Of a stretch of DNA of 64,000 bases, positions 1 to 7,883 are shown one piece after another. Origin of the DNA: SOIL31 sp964636815 (GTDB taxonomy: Bacteria; Babelota; Babeliae; Babelales; Vermiphilaceae); the NCBI GenBank assembly GCA_964636815.1, contig CAZWTF010000004.1, forward strand, positions 50,900-114,899. The letters run 5' to 3'. A program made the position numbers and the translations under genes. The notes below the pieces were generated by a model. That model was not told the origin of the DNA and did not search any database. It saw only the letters and a list, made by a program, of their open reading frames with translations. Each line of letters starts with the position of its first letter. Positions within the stretch are counted from its first letter, which is position 1.

Positions 1-1
1 T

Positions 2-964
2 AAAAACTTAATTCTATGGGATATTAGGACGGGCAAAAAGATAAAAACTTTTAAAGGTCATACTGCGGTAATAAAATGTGTGGCTTATAGTCCGGATGGC
101 GATTGTATAGTTTCAGGTTCCTCAGATAATAATGTAATTTTGTGGAATAGTAGTGGCAAACAGATAAAAATTCTTGAAGGTCATAAAGAGAGAGTCAATT
201 GTATAGCCTATAGTTCAAATGGTAAGAACGTAGTTTCAGGATCAAGTGATAATAATTTGATCTTATGGAATGTTGAGACTGGCAAACAGATAAAGGTTCT
301 TAAAGGTCACACTGGAGCAGTGGAATGTGTAGCATATAGTCCAAATGGTAAGTATATAGTTTCAGGATCACGAGATGGTAATTTAATTTTATGGAATGCT
401 CAAGATGGTCAGCAGATAAATATTTTTGAAGGACATGCTGGAGCAATACTTTGTGTGGCATACAATCCAGATGGTCAGTATGTGGTTGCAGGAAGACAAG
501 ATGGTACATTGTTTTTATGGAAATTGGTTGATGAGCAAGTGCTTAATCTTATAGCAACAAGTTTAAATCTTGCACAAGCGCGTTTGTTGTATCGTTTGTA
601 TTTGGCAAAAATTAATAATGTTCCAGTGGTAATAGATAAAAGAGATCTTGATTATCAACTGTATCTTACATTGCCTATTGATGTTCAACGAGTGGTTAAA
701 TCATTTTTACCATTTGAGTTAGTATTTGATGTTACTGAAAAAATGATACAAGAAAAAATGAATGAGTATCGATTGTCATTGTTTTATGATTATTCATATG
801 TGTTTGGTAAGTCTGAAAAAAAGCATGATAAAAAAATAAAATCGGTAAAAGATGCCATGCAAAAATTTGATACAAATTCTATTGAATATAAAGCATGTGA
901 ACGGTTATTGATTGAATTAGAACAGAAAGCAGCTTTTTCAGGTATAATGGAGATAAAAAAATGA
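2..964 (+). CDS. WD40 repeat protein, 5' end outside the window
   Basis: The frame is open from the first bases of the window, so the gene starts further left; the GTG at 80 lies inside a WD repeat and is not the real start. Four to five WD40 blocks of about 42 residues follow one another, each with the GH...V.CVAYSPDG...SGS.D..LILWN pattern, so the N-terminal part is a beta-propeller. After about position 530 comes a helical tail containing LPIDVQRVVKSFLP, which loosely resembles an F-box-like helix, but that similarity is weak. WD40 propellers are protein-protein interaction scaffolds and are common among host-directed proteins of intracellular bacteria. Whether this one is exported cannot be told without its N-terminus. 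The stop codon overlaps the start of the next small gene. Confidence 0.85.
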   Translation, partial: KNLILWDIRTGKKIKTFKGHTAVIKCVAYSPDGDCIVSGSSDNNVILWNSSGKQIKILEGHKERVNCIAYSSNGKNVVSGSSDNNLILWNVETGKQIKVLKGHTGAVECVAYSPNGKYIVSGSRDGNLILWNAQDGQQINIFEGHAGAILCVAYNPDGQYVVAGRQDGTLFLWKLVDEQVLNLIATSLNLAQARLLYRLYLAKINNVPVVIDKRDLDYQLYLTLPIDVQRVVKSFLPFELVFDVTEKMIQEKMNEYRLSLFYDYSYVFGKSEKKHDKKIKSVKDAMQKFDTNSIEYKACERLLIELEQKAAFSGIMEIKK

Positions 965-1083
965 CAAAGCAATCAGTTGTGACCATACTTTTAGTTATTA
1001 TCGGACTATTTTTATCATGGTATATGTATCAACAATATAAACAGTATCAAAATGGGTTTAAATTTTTTATTCAGGCAAAATAA
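961..1083 (+). CDS. 40-residue single-pass membrane peptide
   Basis: A 40-codon frame starts at an ATG that overlaps the TGA of the WD40 gene (ATGA), suggesting translational coupling. Residues 6-20 form one hydrophobic segment (VVTILLVIIGLFLSWYM), followed by a polar Tyr/Gln/Lys-rich tail. It ends just before a strong bidirectional terminator. I do not recognise the family. The overlap, the clean membrane segment and the absence of another explanation for the stretch support it, but it is short and could be a chance frame. Confidence 0.5.
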   Translation: MTKQSVVTILLVIIGLFLSWYMYQQYKQYQNGFKFFIQAK

Positions 1084-1127
1084 TGTATCGTACTGAAAAA
1101 TTTGCTACAAATAAATTGGTATAATGT

Positions 1128-1164
1128 AACAACCTCATGCGTAACAACATGAGGTTGTTGTTTA
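1128..1164. terminator. Bidirectional terminator between convergent genes
   Basis: A perfect 12-bp inverted repeat (1128-1139 with 1148-1159) has an 8-base loop. T-rich sequence follows on the + side and A-rich sequence lies nearby on the other. It sits between the + strand WD40 unit and the - strand gene ending at 1166. Confidence 0.8.
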
Positions 1165-1165
1165 T

Positions 1166-2599
1166 TTAAAACGTTAGTGAAATTTTCCCCCAGAATTTCC
1201 AGAGTTGGAGCAATGAAGTTTCGAATGGAATATCAACTGATCCGCCAACGCCAATAACCCCACCGATTGTTTCACCGTTTTTAACCCAACCTAAACTTGC
1301 AACAGCCCGTTGCGTAAATCCACCGCTGCTTTGTCCTGATTGCTGATCTAAATCCAATCGACCAATGGGAACAAAATCAAGATCATCTGGTGCTTGTTGT
1401 GCAATGGTACTGCGGCTTGCTGTTTTGCCTGGAGCACTTCCTGCAATACCAAATGGTTGATCGATTGGTGTATTAAGATTTGTTCGTTCAGTTGGATGTC
1501 CCCAAATGCCGTAACCAATTTCACCTTCTACAGATTTTACTTTCAGCCTCCAGCCGAGTGCAAAATCAACAACGTTAAATGGTTTTGCATAAATTCTTTG
1601 TGTAAAAAAGTTAACGCCAGGTAAGTTGGTGGTTGTTGCAGGATCGAACGGTTTACCTTCAATGATTGGTTTGTTAACAAGTACAAATCTACTCCATGGT
1701 TTATTGAGTAAATCATAGGTACGATCTTGTTTATTTCTGATGAGAATAACAGATTCAAGATCAAGAAACACGCACCAAGCCCAATCGCTTGTATTACGAT
1801 TAAGTGGTGCTTGCATATTAATTCCAGCACCAATTCCCAAGTGATGATTGTTACCATTCACCGCTTCAAACATTATTTCACCACTTTGTTTATTGCCTGT
1901 TGGTATGCCAAGTATTGAGTAATAATTAAGTTGGAAACAGTCTTCAGAAATGTATGATGTTCCAATTTTTATTCGTAGTTCTGCAACACCAGTGCGTTTT
2001 TTTTGGCAGTTGGTGATACGGCTATAACACCATGAAGGTTGATTGAACGCTTGGAGTATATCTTGTGGAAACTGTTCTTGAGGGTTCATGACATCTGTTT
2101 GTGTGAGTTGAATATCATTTTCTGTTTCTGACACAGGCATTTGAATTGTGATGTACATATCGCGTAATACCATAACATCAAACCAATTTTTTAAATCTTG
2201 ATGATATTCAAGAAACACCCCAGCTTGTTTTTGTTTTGGGTTAAGAGACAAGATGCCGCTGAACGTAGATGGTAAGTTAACCCATTCTGCACGAATGTCT
2301 CTGTCTAAGATAAGAGGAGTATCATCACCAGCAACTAATAGGTGGTTCTTGCCTTTCATCAAAAAGTATTCTGCTGTTTTGCAAAGTGTCATAGATTTTT
2401 GCAAAAAAGGAATAGCTTGCACACCACCTCTAACGGGGCCTTTTTTATTGTATGCAATGTTGTGCCAAAGCGCTTGTTCCATGACAACATCATAATATCC
2501 CGGTTTGGTATACATAAAAGAGTGAGCATAGATTTTGCGATCATAGCAGTTGTTTGGAATAATAAAAAAAAGAGATAACAGCGCGAGACATTTTTTCAT
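1166..2599 (-). CDS. Probable outer-membrane beta-barrel protein, family unknown
   Basis: 477 residues. An N-terminal signal peptide (MKKCLALLSLFFIIPNNCY) is followed by a long region of alternating polar and hydrophobic residues. The protein ends in KFWGKISLTF, an amphipathic last strand with a C-terminal Phe, which is the typical BAM recognition signal of outer-membrane barrels. I see no catalytic motif. A role as an outer-membrane channel or surface protein is inference from the signal peptide and last strand. Upstream on the same strand lie the aldolase and ftsI genes, but the functions look unrelated. Confidence 0.6.
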   Translation of the reverse strand: MKKCLALLSLFFIIPNNCYDRKIYAHSFMYTKPGYYDVVMEQALWHNIAYNKKGPVRGGVQAIPFLQKSMTLCKTAEYFLMKGKNHLLVAGDDTPLILDRDIRAEWVNLPSTFSGILSLNPKQKQAGVFLEYHQDLKNWFDVMVLRDMYITIQMPVSETENDIQLTQTDVMNPQEQFPQDILQAFNQPSWCYSRITNCQKKRTGVAELRIKIGTSYISEDCFQLNYYSILGIPTGNKQSGEIMFEAVNGNNHHLGIGAGINMQAPLNRNTSDWAWCVFLDLESVILIRNKQDRTYDLLNKPWSRFVLVNKPIIEGKPFDPATTTNLPGVNFFTQRIYAKPFNVVDFALGWRLKVKSVEGEIGYGIWGHPTERTNLNTPIDQPFGIAGSAPGKTASRSTIAQQAPDDLDFVPIGRLDLDQQSGQSSGGFTQRAVASLGWVKNGETIGGVIGVGGSVDIPFETSLLQLWKFWGKISLTF

Positions 2600-2650
2600 T
2601 CAACATATCCTTATTTTTTGTTTCTAGCTTAGGACAGGATGAGGATAAAT

Positions 2651-3565
2651 TCAAGAGGATAACAAAGATATGCTTGTTTTGAGGTCCATATTATCGTACA
2701 CAATTCCTGCAATTGCCTGTGTTAACGCAATACTTTCTGCCAAAGAGTATTGAAAAATATTTCGTCCCGTTGCTGTTCCTACGCTATCACCACTGTGAAT
2801 TTGATCATACAATAGCGCAAGATATTCTTGTGGTTTGCTTTGTTCACCACCAGCGCAAATAACTTTGGTGTTTCCAGCAGCAGCAGATGCAATTTTAAGA
2901 TTTTGTACCGATGTAGAAATGTTTGTTGCTGAAGGAGTTTTTATTTTTACAAAATCAGCACCAAGTGATGCAGCAATACCCGTAGCGCCTGCAAGAAGAT
3001 GAGGATCAGTTTCGTCTGTAATTGCTGCGCCTCGTGGGTACATCCAAATGATTGCTACAAGGCCTTCATTATGTGCATGCGCAATAGTGGCAGCTGCTTG
3101 TGCAAGTTGTTCTGATTCATACTCACTGCCAAGATAGATGGTAATGCCAACTCCGGGGATCATGATATTGTTGTTGTGATGCATACTCATTACATCATCA
3201 ACAGTCCATAATAAATTACTTTTGGGATCGTGTTGTTCAAGAGGTATGAGATTGGTTTTACCATTAAGTTTTGCAATATAGTTTATTGATGGATACTGTT
3301 TTGCATAACGTGCAATAAGCCCCAGATGTGTTGCCATTGCACCAATATTGCCCTGTGATGCAATGCGAAAAAGATGTTCAGGGTGAATTGCTTGTGCATT
3401 AATGTTCGGACCATAAAAATCTTTATTAAGGTGTTCTATTTTGTGATCGCATGAAAATAAAAAGATGCGACCAGTGTTGCGTGTAATTGTTGTATAATTT
3501 TTTATAAAAATATCACGTTTTTTTTCTGGCACATCTGCCGGGACAAGGCAATTGGTTTGATGCAT
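2651..3565 (-). CDS. Class I fructose-bisphosphate aldolase, DhnA/LsrF type
   Basis: 304 residues of the DhnA-type (archaeal-type class I) aldolase family, which cleaves or forms fructose 1,6-bisphosphate through a Schiff-base lysine. Family features visible in order are FSCDHKIEH near residue 38, IWMYPRG near 175, the barrel strand GADFVKIKTP carrying the likely Schiff-base Lys, and the phosphate-binding stretch VICAGGEQSK. A TGAGGAGAAG ribosome binding site lies just before the ATG. There is no signal peptide, so it should be cytosolic and act in glycolysis or gluconeogenesis. A related activity such as LsrF-type thiolase or aminodehydroquinate-type aldolase is possible. Confidence 0.82.
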   Translation of the reverse strand: MHQTNCLVPADVPEKKRDIFIKNYTTITRNTGRIFLFSCDHKIEHLNKDFYGPNINAQAIHPEHLFRIASQGNIGAMATHLGLIARYAKQYPSINYIAKLNGKTNLIPLEQHDPKSNLLWTVDDVMSMHHNNNIMIPGVGITIYLGSEYESEQLAQAAATIAHAHNEGLVAIIWMYPRGAAITDETDPHLLAGATGIAASLGADFVKIKTPSATNISTSVQNLKIASAAAGNTKVICAGGEQSKPQEYLALLYDQIHSGDSVGTATGRNIFQYSLAESIALTQAIAGIVYDNMDLKTSISLLSS

Positions 3566-3583
3566 GAAAACTTCTCCTCAGAA

Positions 3584-3623
3584 ATTTGACCCCATTTTCA
3601 GTCACTTTCAATGGGGACCCCGT
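3584..3623 (-). repeat. Half copy of the dispersed double-hairpin repeat (copy A)
   Basis: Read on the - strand it runs from the GGGGTCCCC centre through a CCCATT...AATGGGG hairpin to GTCAAA, closely matching the right halves of the copies at 20189 and 46258. It begins directly after the ftsI stop codon and fills the gap before the aldolase ribosome binding site. Confidence 0.75.
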
Positions 3624-5264
3624 TTAAGAAATAATCCTATCATGAATAAGCATTCGTTCTGCGACAGATTCAAATAAAGGTACTGCCACCGTTGATGCAT
3701 AAACATTTTTTTGTTGCGACTCTTTTACAAATGTTACGATGACGCGTTGGTAATCATCTTTTTCTACAATGCCTGCGCAGGTGTAGATATTATGATTTGG
3801 ATCATATTTACCATCAATGAGCATGTTTGCTGTTCCTGTTTTGCTCATGATGCGATACCCTTTAATTGCTGCTCTACGTGCGGTGCCGCGCAGGGTTGTT
3901 TTTTCTAATATTTCTTTCATGGTGTTGAGTGTTGCATCTGAGTAGAGTTTTTTGTAATTTGTTTCCTGCGGAGTGCATTGATTTAAGATAAGGATGGGAT
4001 GAACTTTGTATCCCGTTGCAATAATAGAAAACGCGCACGCAAGTTGTAACAACGTTAGAGAAACTTCATAGCCATAAGAAAGTGAAATAATTGATTGCTT
4101 AGACCAATTTTCAGGAGGATTAACAAATCCACTGTTTTCTCCAGGGAATTTGATGTTTGTTTTGGCCCCAAAGCCGAGTTTTTTGTAATGGTCATACATT
4201 CTATCATTCAAACGTTTGGCAACAATAGCGATACCAATATTGTTTGATAATGCAATAACATCAGTGAATGGAATAACACCATGCGCTTGCACAGTGTTGA
4301 TGGTGCGGCCATCAATCTGTGTAGTAAGACTATTTTTGCAATCAATCAATTCTTCAGGAGTCACCACGCCTTCTTCAAGGGCAGCAAGCGCAGCGCATAC
4401 TTTCATTACTGAACCAAGTTCGTGTGCATCAGTGATGATTCTATTTTTAAAGTTTTCATTGTTGGTGGAGTGTGCGTTGTTGGGATCAAAATAAGGGTAA
4501 GAAAGCATGGTAATGATTTCACCGGTCTTGGGGTCCATGATGATAACAGCTGCTTCTTTTGATTTAAATTTATCCACCGTTTGTTGCACAGCTTCTTGAA
4601 CCAAGAATTGTAAATCTGCATCAATGGTCAAATGTAATGGTTGACCAAGATCGCCTTGTACCGTTGTCTCTTTTTTAAAGTAATAATATCCAGATCGCGC
4701 ATCTTTATCTAAGTGATACGTTGTTGGCTGACCTGCAAGTGTATTGTTATAGAGCAACTCAAGACCAAGGAGCCCTTTATTATCAATGCTGGTGAGTCCC
4801 ACAAGAGGGCTTGCTGATGCAAGAGGGTAATAACGGCCTGGTTCAGAAAGAAGGAAAATATCGGGGTTATTGTGATCTTTAATCAGTTCAATCTCTTGCA
4901 AAGAAAGTCTGCGTTTGATGAACATAAAATGCTTATGTTTATTTTTTTCAAAACGTGCAATAGTTTGTGGGAAATGTTTTTTTAGGAATGTAAATGTACG
5001 TTTTTTATCTTTCATCTGTGTGGGTAAAATAAACGCGGCGATATAATCTTTGTTCATCGCAAGATAATTGCGACCGGTTCTATCAAAAATTGGCCCGCGT
5101 AGAGGTGTTTGTGTGATTGTTACATGATACTGTTGTTTTGCCAGTTTTTTATAAAAATCATGCTGCTTGATTTGAATGACATATAAATTGATCCCAACTG
5201 CTGCATAGAGCATGGTGAAAAAAAAGAAAATGAGTGTTGAGCGAAATTTAAAGCTGTGTATCAT
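3624..5264 (-). CDS. ftsI: Septal peptidoglycan transpeptidase FtsI (PBP3-type)
   Basis: 546 residues, the usual length for the monofunctional class B penicillin-binding protein that cross-links septal peptidoglycan at the division site. One N-terminal membrane anchor (residues 10-30) is followed by the pedestal domain starting with RGPIFDRTG (residues 56-64). The transpeptidase domain has the three active-site motifs: SVMK (Ser285, Lys288), SNN (340-342) and KTGT (475-478). Its start overlaps the stop of ftsL by four bases (ATGA), the classical division-cluster order ftsL-ftsI. rsmH does not lie upstream and mur genes do not follow, so the cluster is reduced. A spoVD-like or PBP2 role is less likely given the FtsL partner. 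Confidence 0.9.
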   Translation of the reverse strand: MIHSFKFRSTLIFFFFTMLYAAVGINLYVIQIKQHDFYKKLAKQQYHVTITQTPLRGPIFDRTGRNYLAMNKDYIAAFILPTQMKDKKRTFTFLKKHFPQTIARFEKNKHKHFMFIKRRLSLQEIELIKDHNNPDIFLLSEPGRYYPLASASPLVGLTSIDNKGLLGLELLYNNTLAGQPTTYHLDKDARSGYYYFKKETTVQGDLGQPLHLTIDADLQFLVQEAVQQTVDKFKSKEAAVIIMDPKTGEIITMLSYPYFDPNNAHSTNNENFKNRIITDAHELGSVMKVCAALAALEEGVVTPEELIDCKNSLTTQIDGRTINTVQAHGVIPFTDVIALSNNIGIAIVAKRLNDRMYDHYKKLGFGAKTNIKFPGENSGFVNPPENWSKQSIISLSYGYEVSLTLLQLACAFSIIATGYKVHPILILNQCTPQETNYKKLYSDATLNTMKEILEKTTLRGTARRAAIKGYRIMSKTGTANMLIDGKYDPNHNIYTCAGIVEKDDYQRVIVTFVKESQQKNVYASTVAVPLFESVAERMLIHDRIIS

Positions 5265-5530
5265 GTGATTGGCAGCTTTTTAACTTGATTTAAAGCGTAC
5301 GGACGCATTTTCAGTTTATCTTGAGCATATTTTTTAATGTTATCACGGTCTTTGAGCGCATACAGTTCTTGGGTTAATGTTTGTCTTTTTTCTGTGAGTG
5401 ATGCTATTTTTTTTTCGCACTGTTGGTGATTGTAGCTGTTTTTAATGAACAGTGTGTGTTTGTGTATTTGTAAGAAAATAATCAGAATATGTGCCGTAAT
5501 AAAAAGAGTGATAAAAGAATGTTTTTTCAT
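5261..5530 (-). CDS. ftsL: FtsL-like cell-division protein
   Basis: 89 residues: a short cytoplasmic start, one membrane segment (residues 6-22), then a coiled-coil-prone region rich in Glu/Lys/Gln and a C-terminal stretch (KYAQDKLKMRPY) like the conserved end of FtsL/DivIC proteins. In the divisome FtsL pairs with FtsB and activates FtsWI. Sequence identity in this family is always low; the assignment rests on size, topology and the ATGA overlap with ftsI directly downstream. Confidence 0.78.
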   Translation of the reverse strand: MKKHSFITLFITAHILIIFLQIHKHTLFIKNSYNHQQCEKKIASLTEKRQTLTQELYALKDRDNIKKYAQDKLKMRPYALNQVKKLPIT

Positions 5531-5606
5531 GATTGTATCTCATGAGTTAATTATTATTTATTTTTATGTTTTCAGCTTAGCTGGGTGGGATGATAAGAAT
5601 CAATTG

Positions 5607-5987
5607 TTATCTTTTTGTTGCATGTTCGAGTAGATGAATCAGCTGATTTTTGATACTTTCAGCTTCATTTTTTTCATCAATATCAGTCATGGCATCATCT
5701 TCAAAGCTATTGATGTAAGATATCAGATCGACAATTGAAGATATAACCGACTGTCTTGCTTGTCTGCATTGCTTATGAGTTCTGCAATCATTGGTTTGTA
5801 AACATTCTTTGCATGCATGCATAAACTCAGCTTCACTTTTTCTTGCCTGTATAAAGAGTGGGTTTTTGTGTTGAACAGGTTGGTTTGTGCTTGTGCTCTC
5901 AAGCATAAGGCGTGTAGCAAATGGACTAGCGTGTATACAATGAGTAAAGAATAACAGCAATACATACGATATGTGTTTGATAATCAT
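5607..5987 (-). CDS. Small secreted Cys/His-rich protein, unknown
   Basis: 126 residues with a signal peptide (about residues 1-20, ending near CIHAS) and a good GGGAGGG-type ribosome binding site. The mature part is mostly helical and has a compact cysteine cluster HACKECLQTNDCRTHKQC (four Cys, two His), which could form disulfides in the periplasm or bind a metal. An acidic tail follows. I do not recognise a family. It lies upstream of ftsL on the same strand, separated by about 75 bp. Confidence 0.65.
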   Translation of the reverse strand: MIIKHISYVLLLFFTHCIHASPFATRLMLESTSTNQPVQHKNPLFIQARKSEAEFMHACKECLQTNDCRTHKQCRQARQSVISSIVDLISYINSFEDDAMTDIDEKNEAESIKNQLIHLLEHATKR

Positions 5988-6060
5988 AAACCACCCTCCC
6001 TTTTGGTTTGTACGATATGTTGATTCTATACGGGGAAGGTAATAAGAAGCAATTGTTGGG

Positions 6061-6112
6061 AAAAAAAGAGCCGCGATGCTACCGTTATGGTACTATTGTG
6101 GCTCTTTTTGTT
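6061..6112 (-). terminator. Terminator after the 573-residue repeat protein
   Basis: Imperfect GAGCC.../...GGCTC stem-loop with a U-run on the - strand (GGCTCTTTTTTT), placed just downstream of the gene ending at 6135. Confidence 0.65.
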
Positions 6113-6134
6113 TTATCTAATTTTAAGATGAAAG

Positions 6135-7856
6135 TTATGCGTTATTATTGTTGCTATTACTATTGGATAGTCTTAGTTGTTGATTTTGGTGTTTGGAGAT
6201 AGTGTGTTCATTTTTTATAAGCTTATTAAGTTCTTTGTCCAAGTAGTTTAATTGTGCGTTAAGTGTACGAAAATTGTCAGCTTCTTGTGTTGTATTTGCA
6301 CGTTCTTGTGCGTCAGCTATTGATAAGAATGTATCAGGGCATGGTTTTTGCTTTTTTGTTTGTTCGAGATGTTTGTATTCATTGGTGTTTATATAATCAA
6401 CCCATGCCTTGTTTTTATCTTTTGCAATTTTGTTAATTTGTTCTCGAAGCCATTTTGGATTTTGGTATGTTTTAAGTTCTTGTTCTTGAAAGCTTAAGGT
6501 TGCTGTGTGTGATTGTGGTTGAGGAGTGGATGACGCAGTAGCGTCATCATTTATAGTCGATTGATTATTGTTGGCTCTATATTCTCTTTTAACAAGACGG
6601 GCATTGTTTTTTTGAAGTTCTTCTTTTGCTTCGCGTAATTGCTGATCAATTTTAAAGTATCGTATATATTCTGGGGTTTTTTTTGCAAGGTGTTCACACT
6701 GAGTAAGGAGTGTTTGTGTGAGTGGTGCGCCATGTTTTTTATGAGCTGTTTGTGCATCTTTAAAAAGTTTATACTCTTTTGTATTTTGAAAAGCTTTCTG
6801 TGCATTATCTTTGCGGTTTTGCATGCATGCAATAAGTTCGGGGCTTGAATGCTTTTGCTCACTTTTCCATTTTTCAGAATTGATAATATTATTTGTGACA
6901 TGCGCTTCTTGGTCTACGGCTTTTACAAATTCTTGGCATTCCTTTGTGCTGTGAAATTGTTCTTTACAAAAATCAAGCATGGCTTGAGAATCATCGGTAT
7001 CATATTTTTCGTGATATTCTTTTGCCTGTAGATATTGCTTATATTCCGGTGTGTTTTGTAAGGCCTTATCTTTTGCAACTACATTGTACGAGTATATTTG
7101 AGATTTATTGTTTTTTTCTTGTTCTTCGTTTTTGATATGTAGTAAGAGTTGAGCCTCTTCAGTTTCTAGTGAAAGTTTTAAAGCTTCTTCTAAGAGGTTT
7201 TTTGTTTCAGGAGTATTGTGCTTTTCGTGGAGTTTTTTTGCATAATCATAGGTTTGGTATTGTGGTGTTTGTTCCATTTTTAGAAAAGCTTGTTCTGTAC
7301 GTGTAAGAGGTTTTTCTGTGTTGGATGTTGTGGAAGAGTTGTTCAGAGACATTTCTTTGCTTACAGCGTCTATAAGATCTGTGTATTCTTTTGTATTGCG
7401 TAATATTGTTCTGCAATCGTTAAGTACGCTTTGAATATCAGCGGTAGCCCATGATTTATGATATGTCTTTATGTTTTTATATTCAGCATACGCGTCTGTT
7501 TTGAGCAAGATGTTACATTGTATACGTATAGTATCAGAAAATATTCCTGTTTCAAAAATGAGTTGTAATGCTTCAGTCTCTAGTAATCCCTCGAGTGCTT
7601 CTTGTATATGATCATATGATTGTAAAAGCATTGCTTTCATTAATGCTTGAAATTCAACTGTGTGCGTTAGGACAAAGAATTCTGGTTTTTTTATTATTTC
7701 TTGGAATTTTTGAGTTTGTACAAAAGTATGAAAATCTGATTTTTCAATTATATCGATGGATTCTTTTATGCCATAGAATGATTTTTTTTCCATTGCATGT
7801 ACATTGCAATCAGCAATACATATAAAAGAAACCAACATAATCTTTTTTATATTCAT
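6135..7856 (-). CDS. Secreted all-helical protein with ~50-residue internal repeats
   Basis: 573 residues with a signal peptide ending near residue 21 (CNVHA). The body is highly charged and predicted helical. Four diverged repeats of about 50 residues can be aligned by eye, with the pattern T-EYK-Y--A--YHEK---T-----LL--C---...-T-EY--F--A. They are separated by low-complexity Gln/Asn/Thr linkers, and the protein ends in an Asn/Ser-rich tail. The periodicity resembles TPR-like solenoids, but I cannot assign it to a named repeat family. An exported scaffold or host-interaction role is plausible inference. Confidence 0.7.
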   Translation of the reverse strand: MNIKKIMLVSFICIADCNVHAMEKKSFYGIKESIDIIEKSDFHTFVQTQKFQEIIKKPEFFVLTHTVEFQALMKAMLLQSYDHIQEALEGLLETEALQLIFETGIFSDTIRIQCNILLKTDAYAEYKNIKTYHKSWATADIQSVLNDCRTILRNTKEYTDLIDAVSKEMSLNNSSTTSNTEKPLTRTEQAFLKMEQTPQYQTYDYAKKLHEKHNTPETKNLLEEALKLSLETEEAQLLLHIKNEEQEKNNKSQIYSYNVVAKDKALQNTPEYKQYLQAKEYHEKYDTDDSQAMLDFCKEQFHSTKECQEFVKAVDQEAHVTNNIINSEKWKSEQKHSSPELIACMQNRKDNAQKAFQNTKEYKLFKDAQTAHKKHGAPLTQTLLTQCEHLAKKTPEYIRYFKIDQQLREAKEELQKNNARLVKREYRANNNQSTINDDATASSTPQPQSHTATLSFQEQELKTYQNPKWLREQINKIAKDKNKAWVDYINTNEYKHLEQTKKQKPCPDTFLSIADAQERANTTQEADNFRTLNAQLNYLDKELNKLIKNEHTISKHQNQQLRLSNSNSNNNNA

Positions 7857-7883
7857 GTAATTCCTTAAAATGTTTTTTGTTTT

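Noticed and set aside
6008..6202. 64-residue + strand frame
   Set aside because: It covers a terminator hairpin and the antisense of the 573-residue gene's 3' end.
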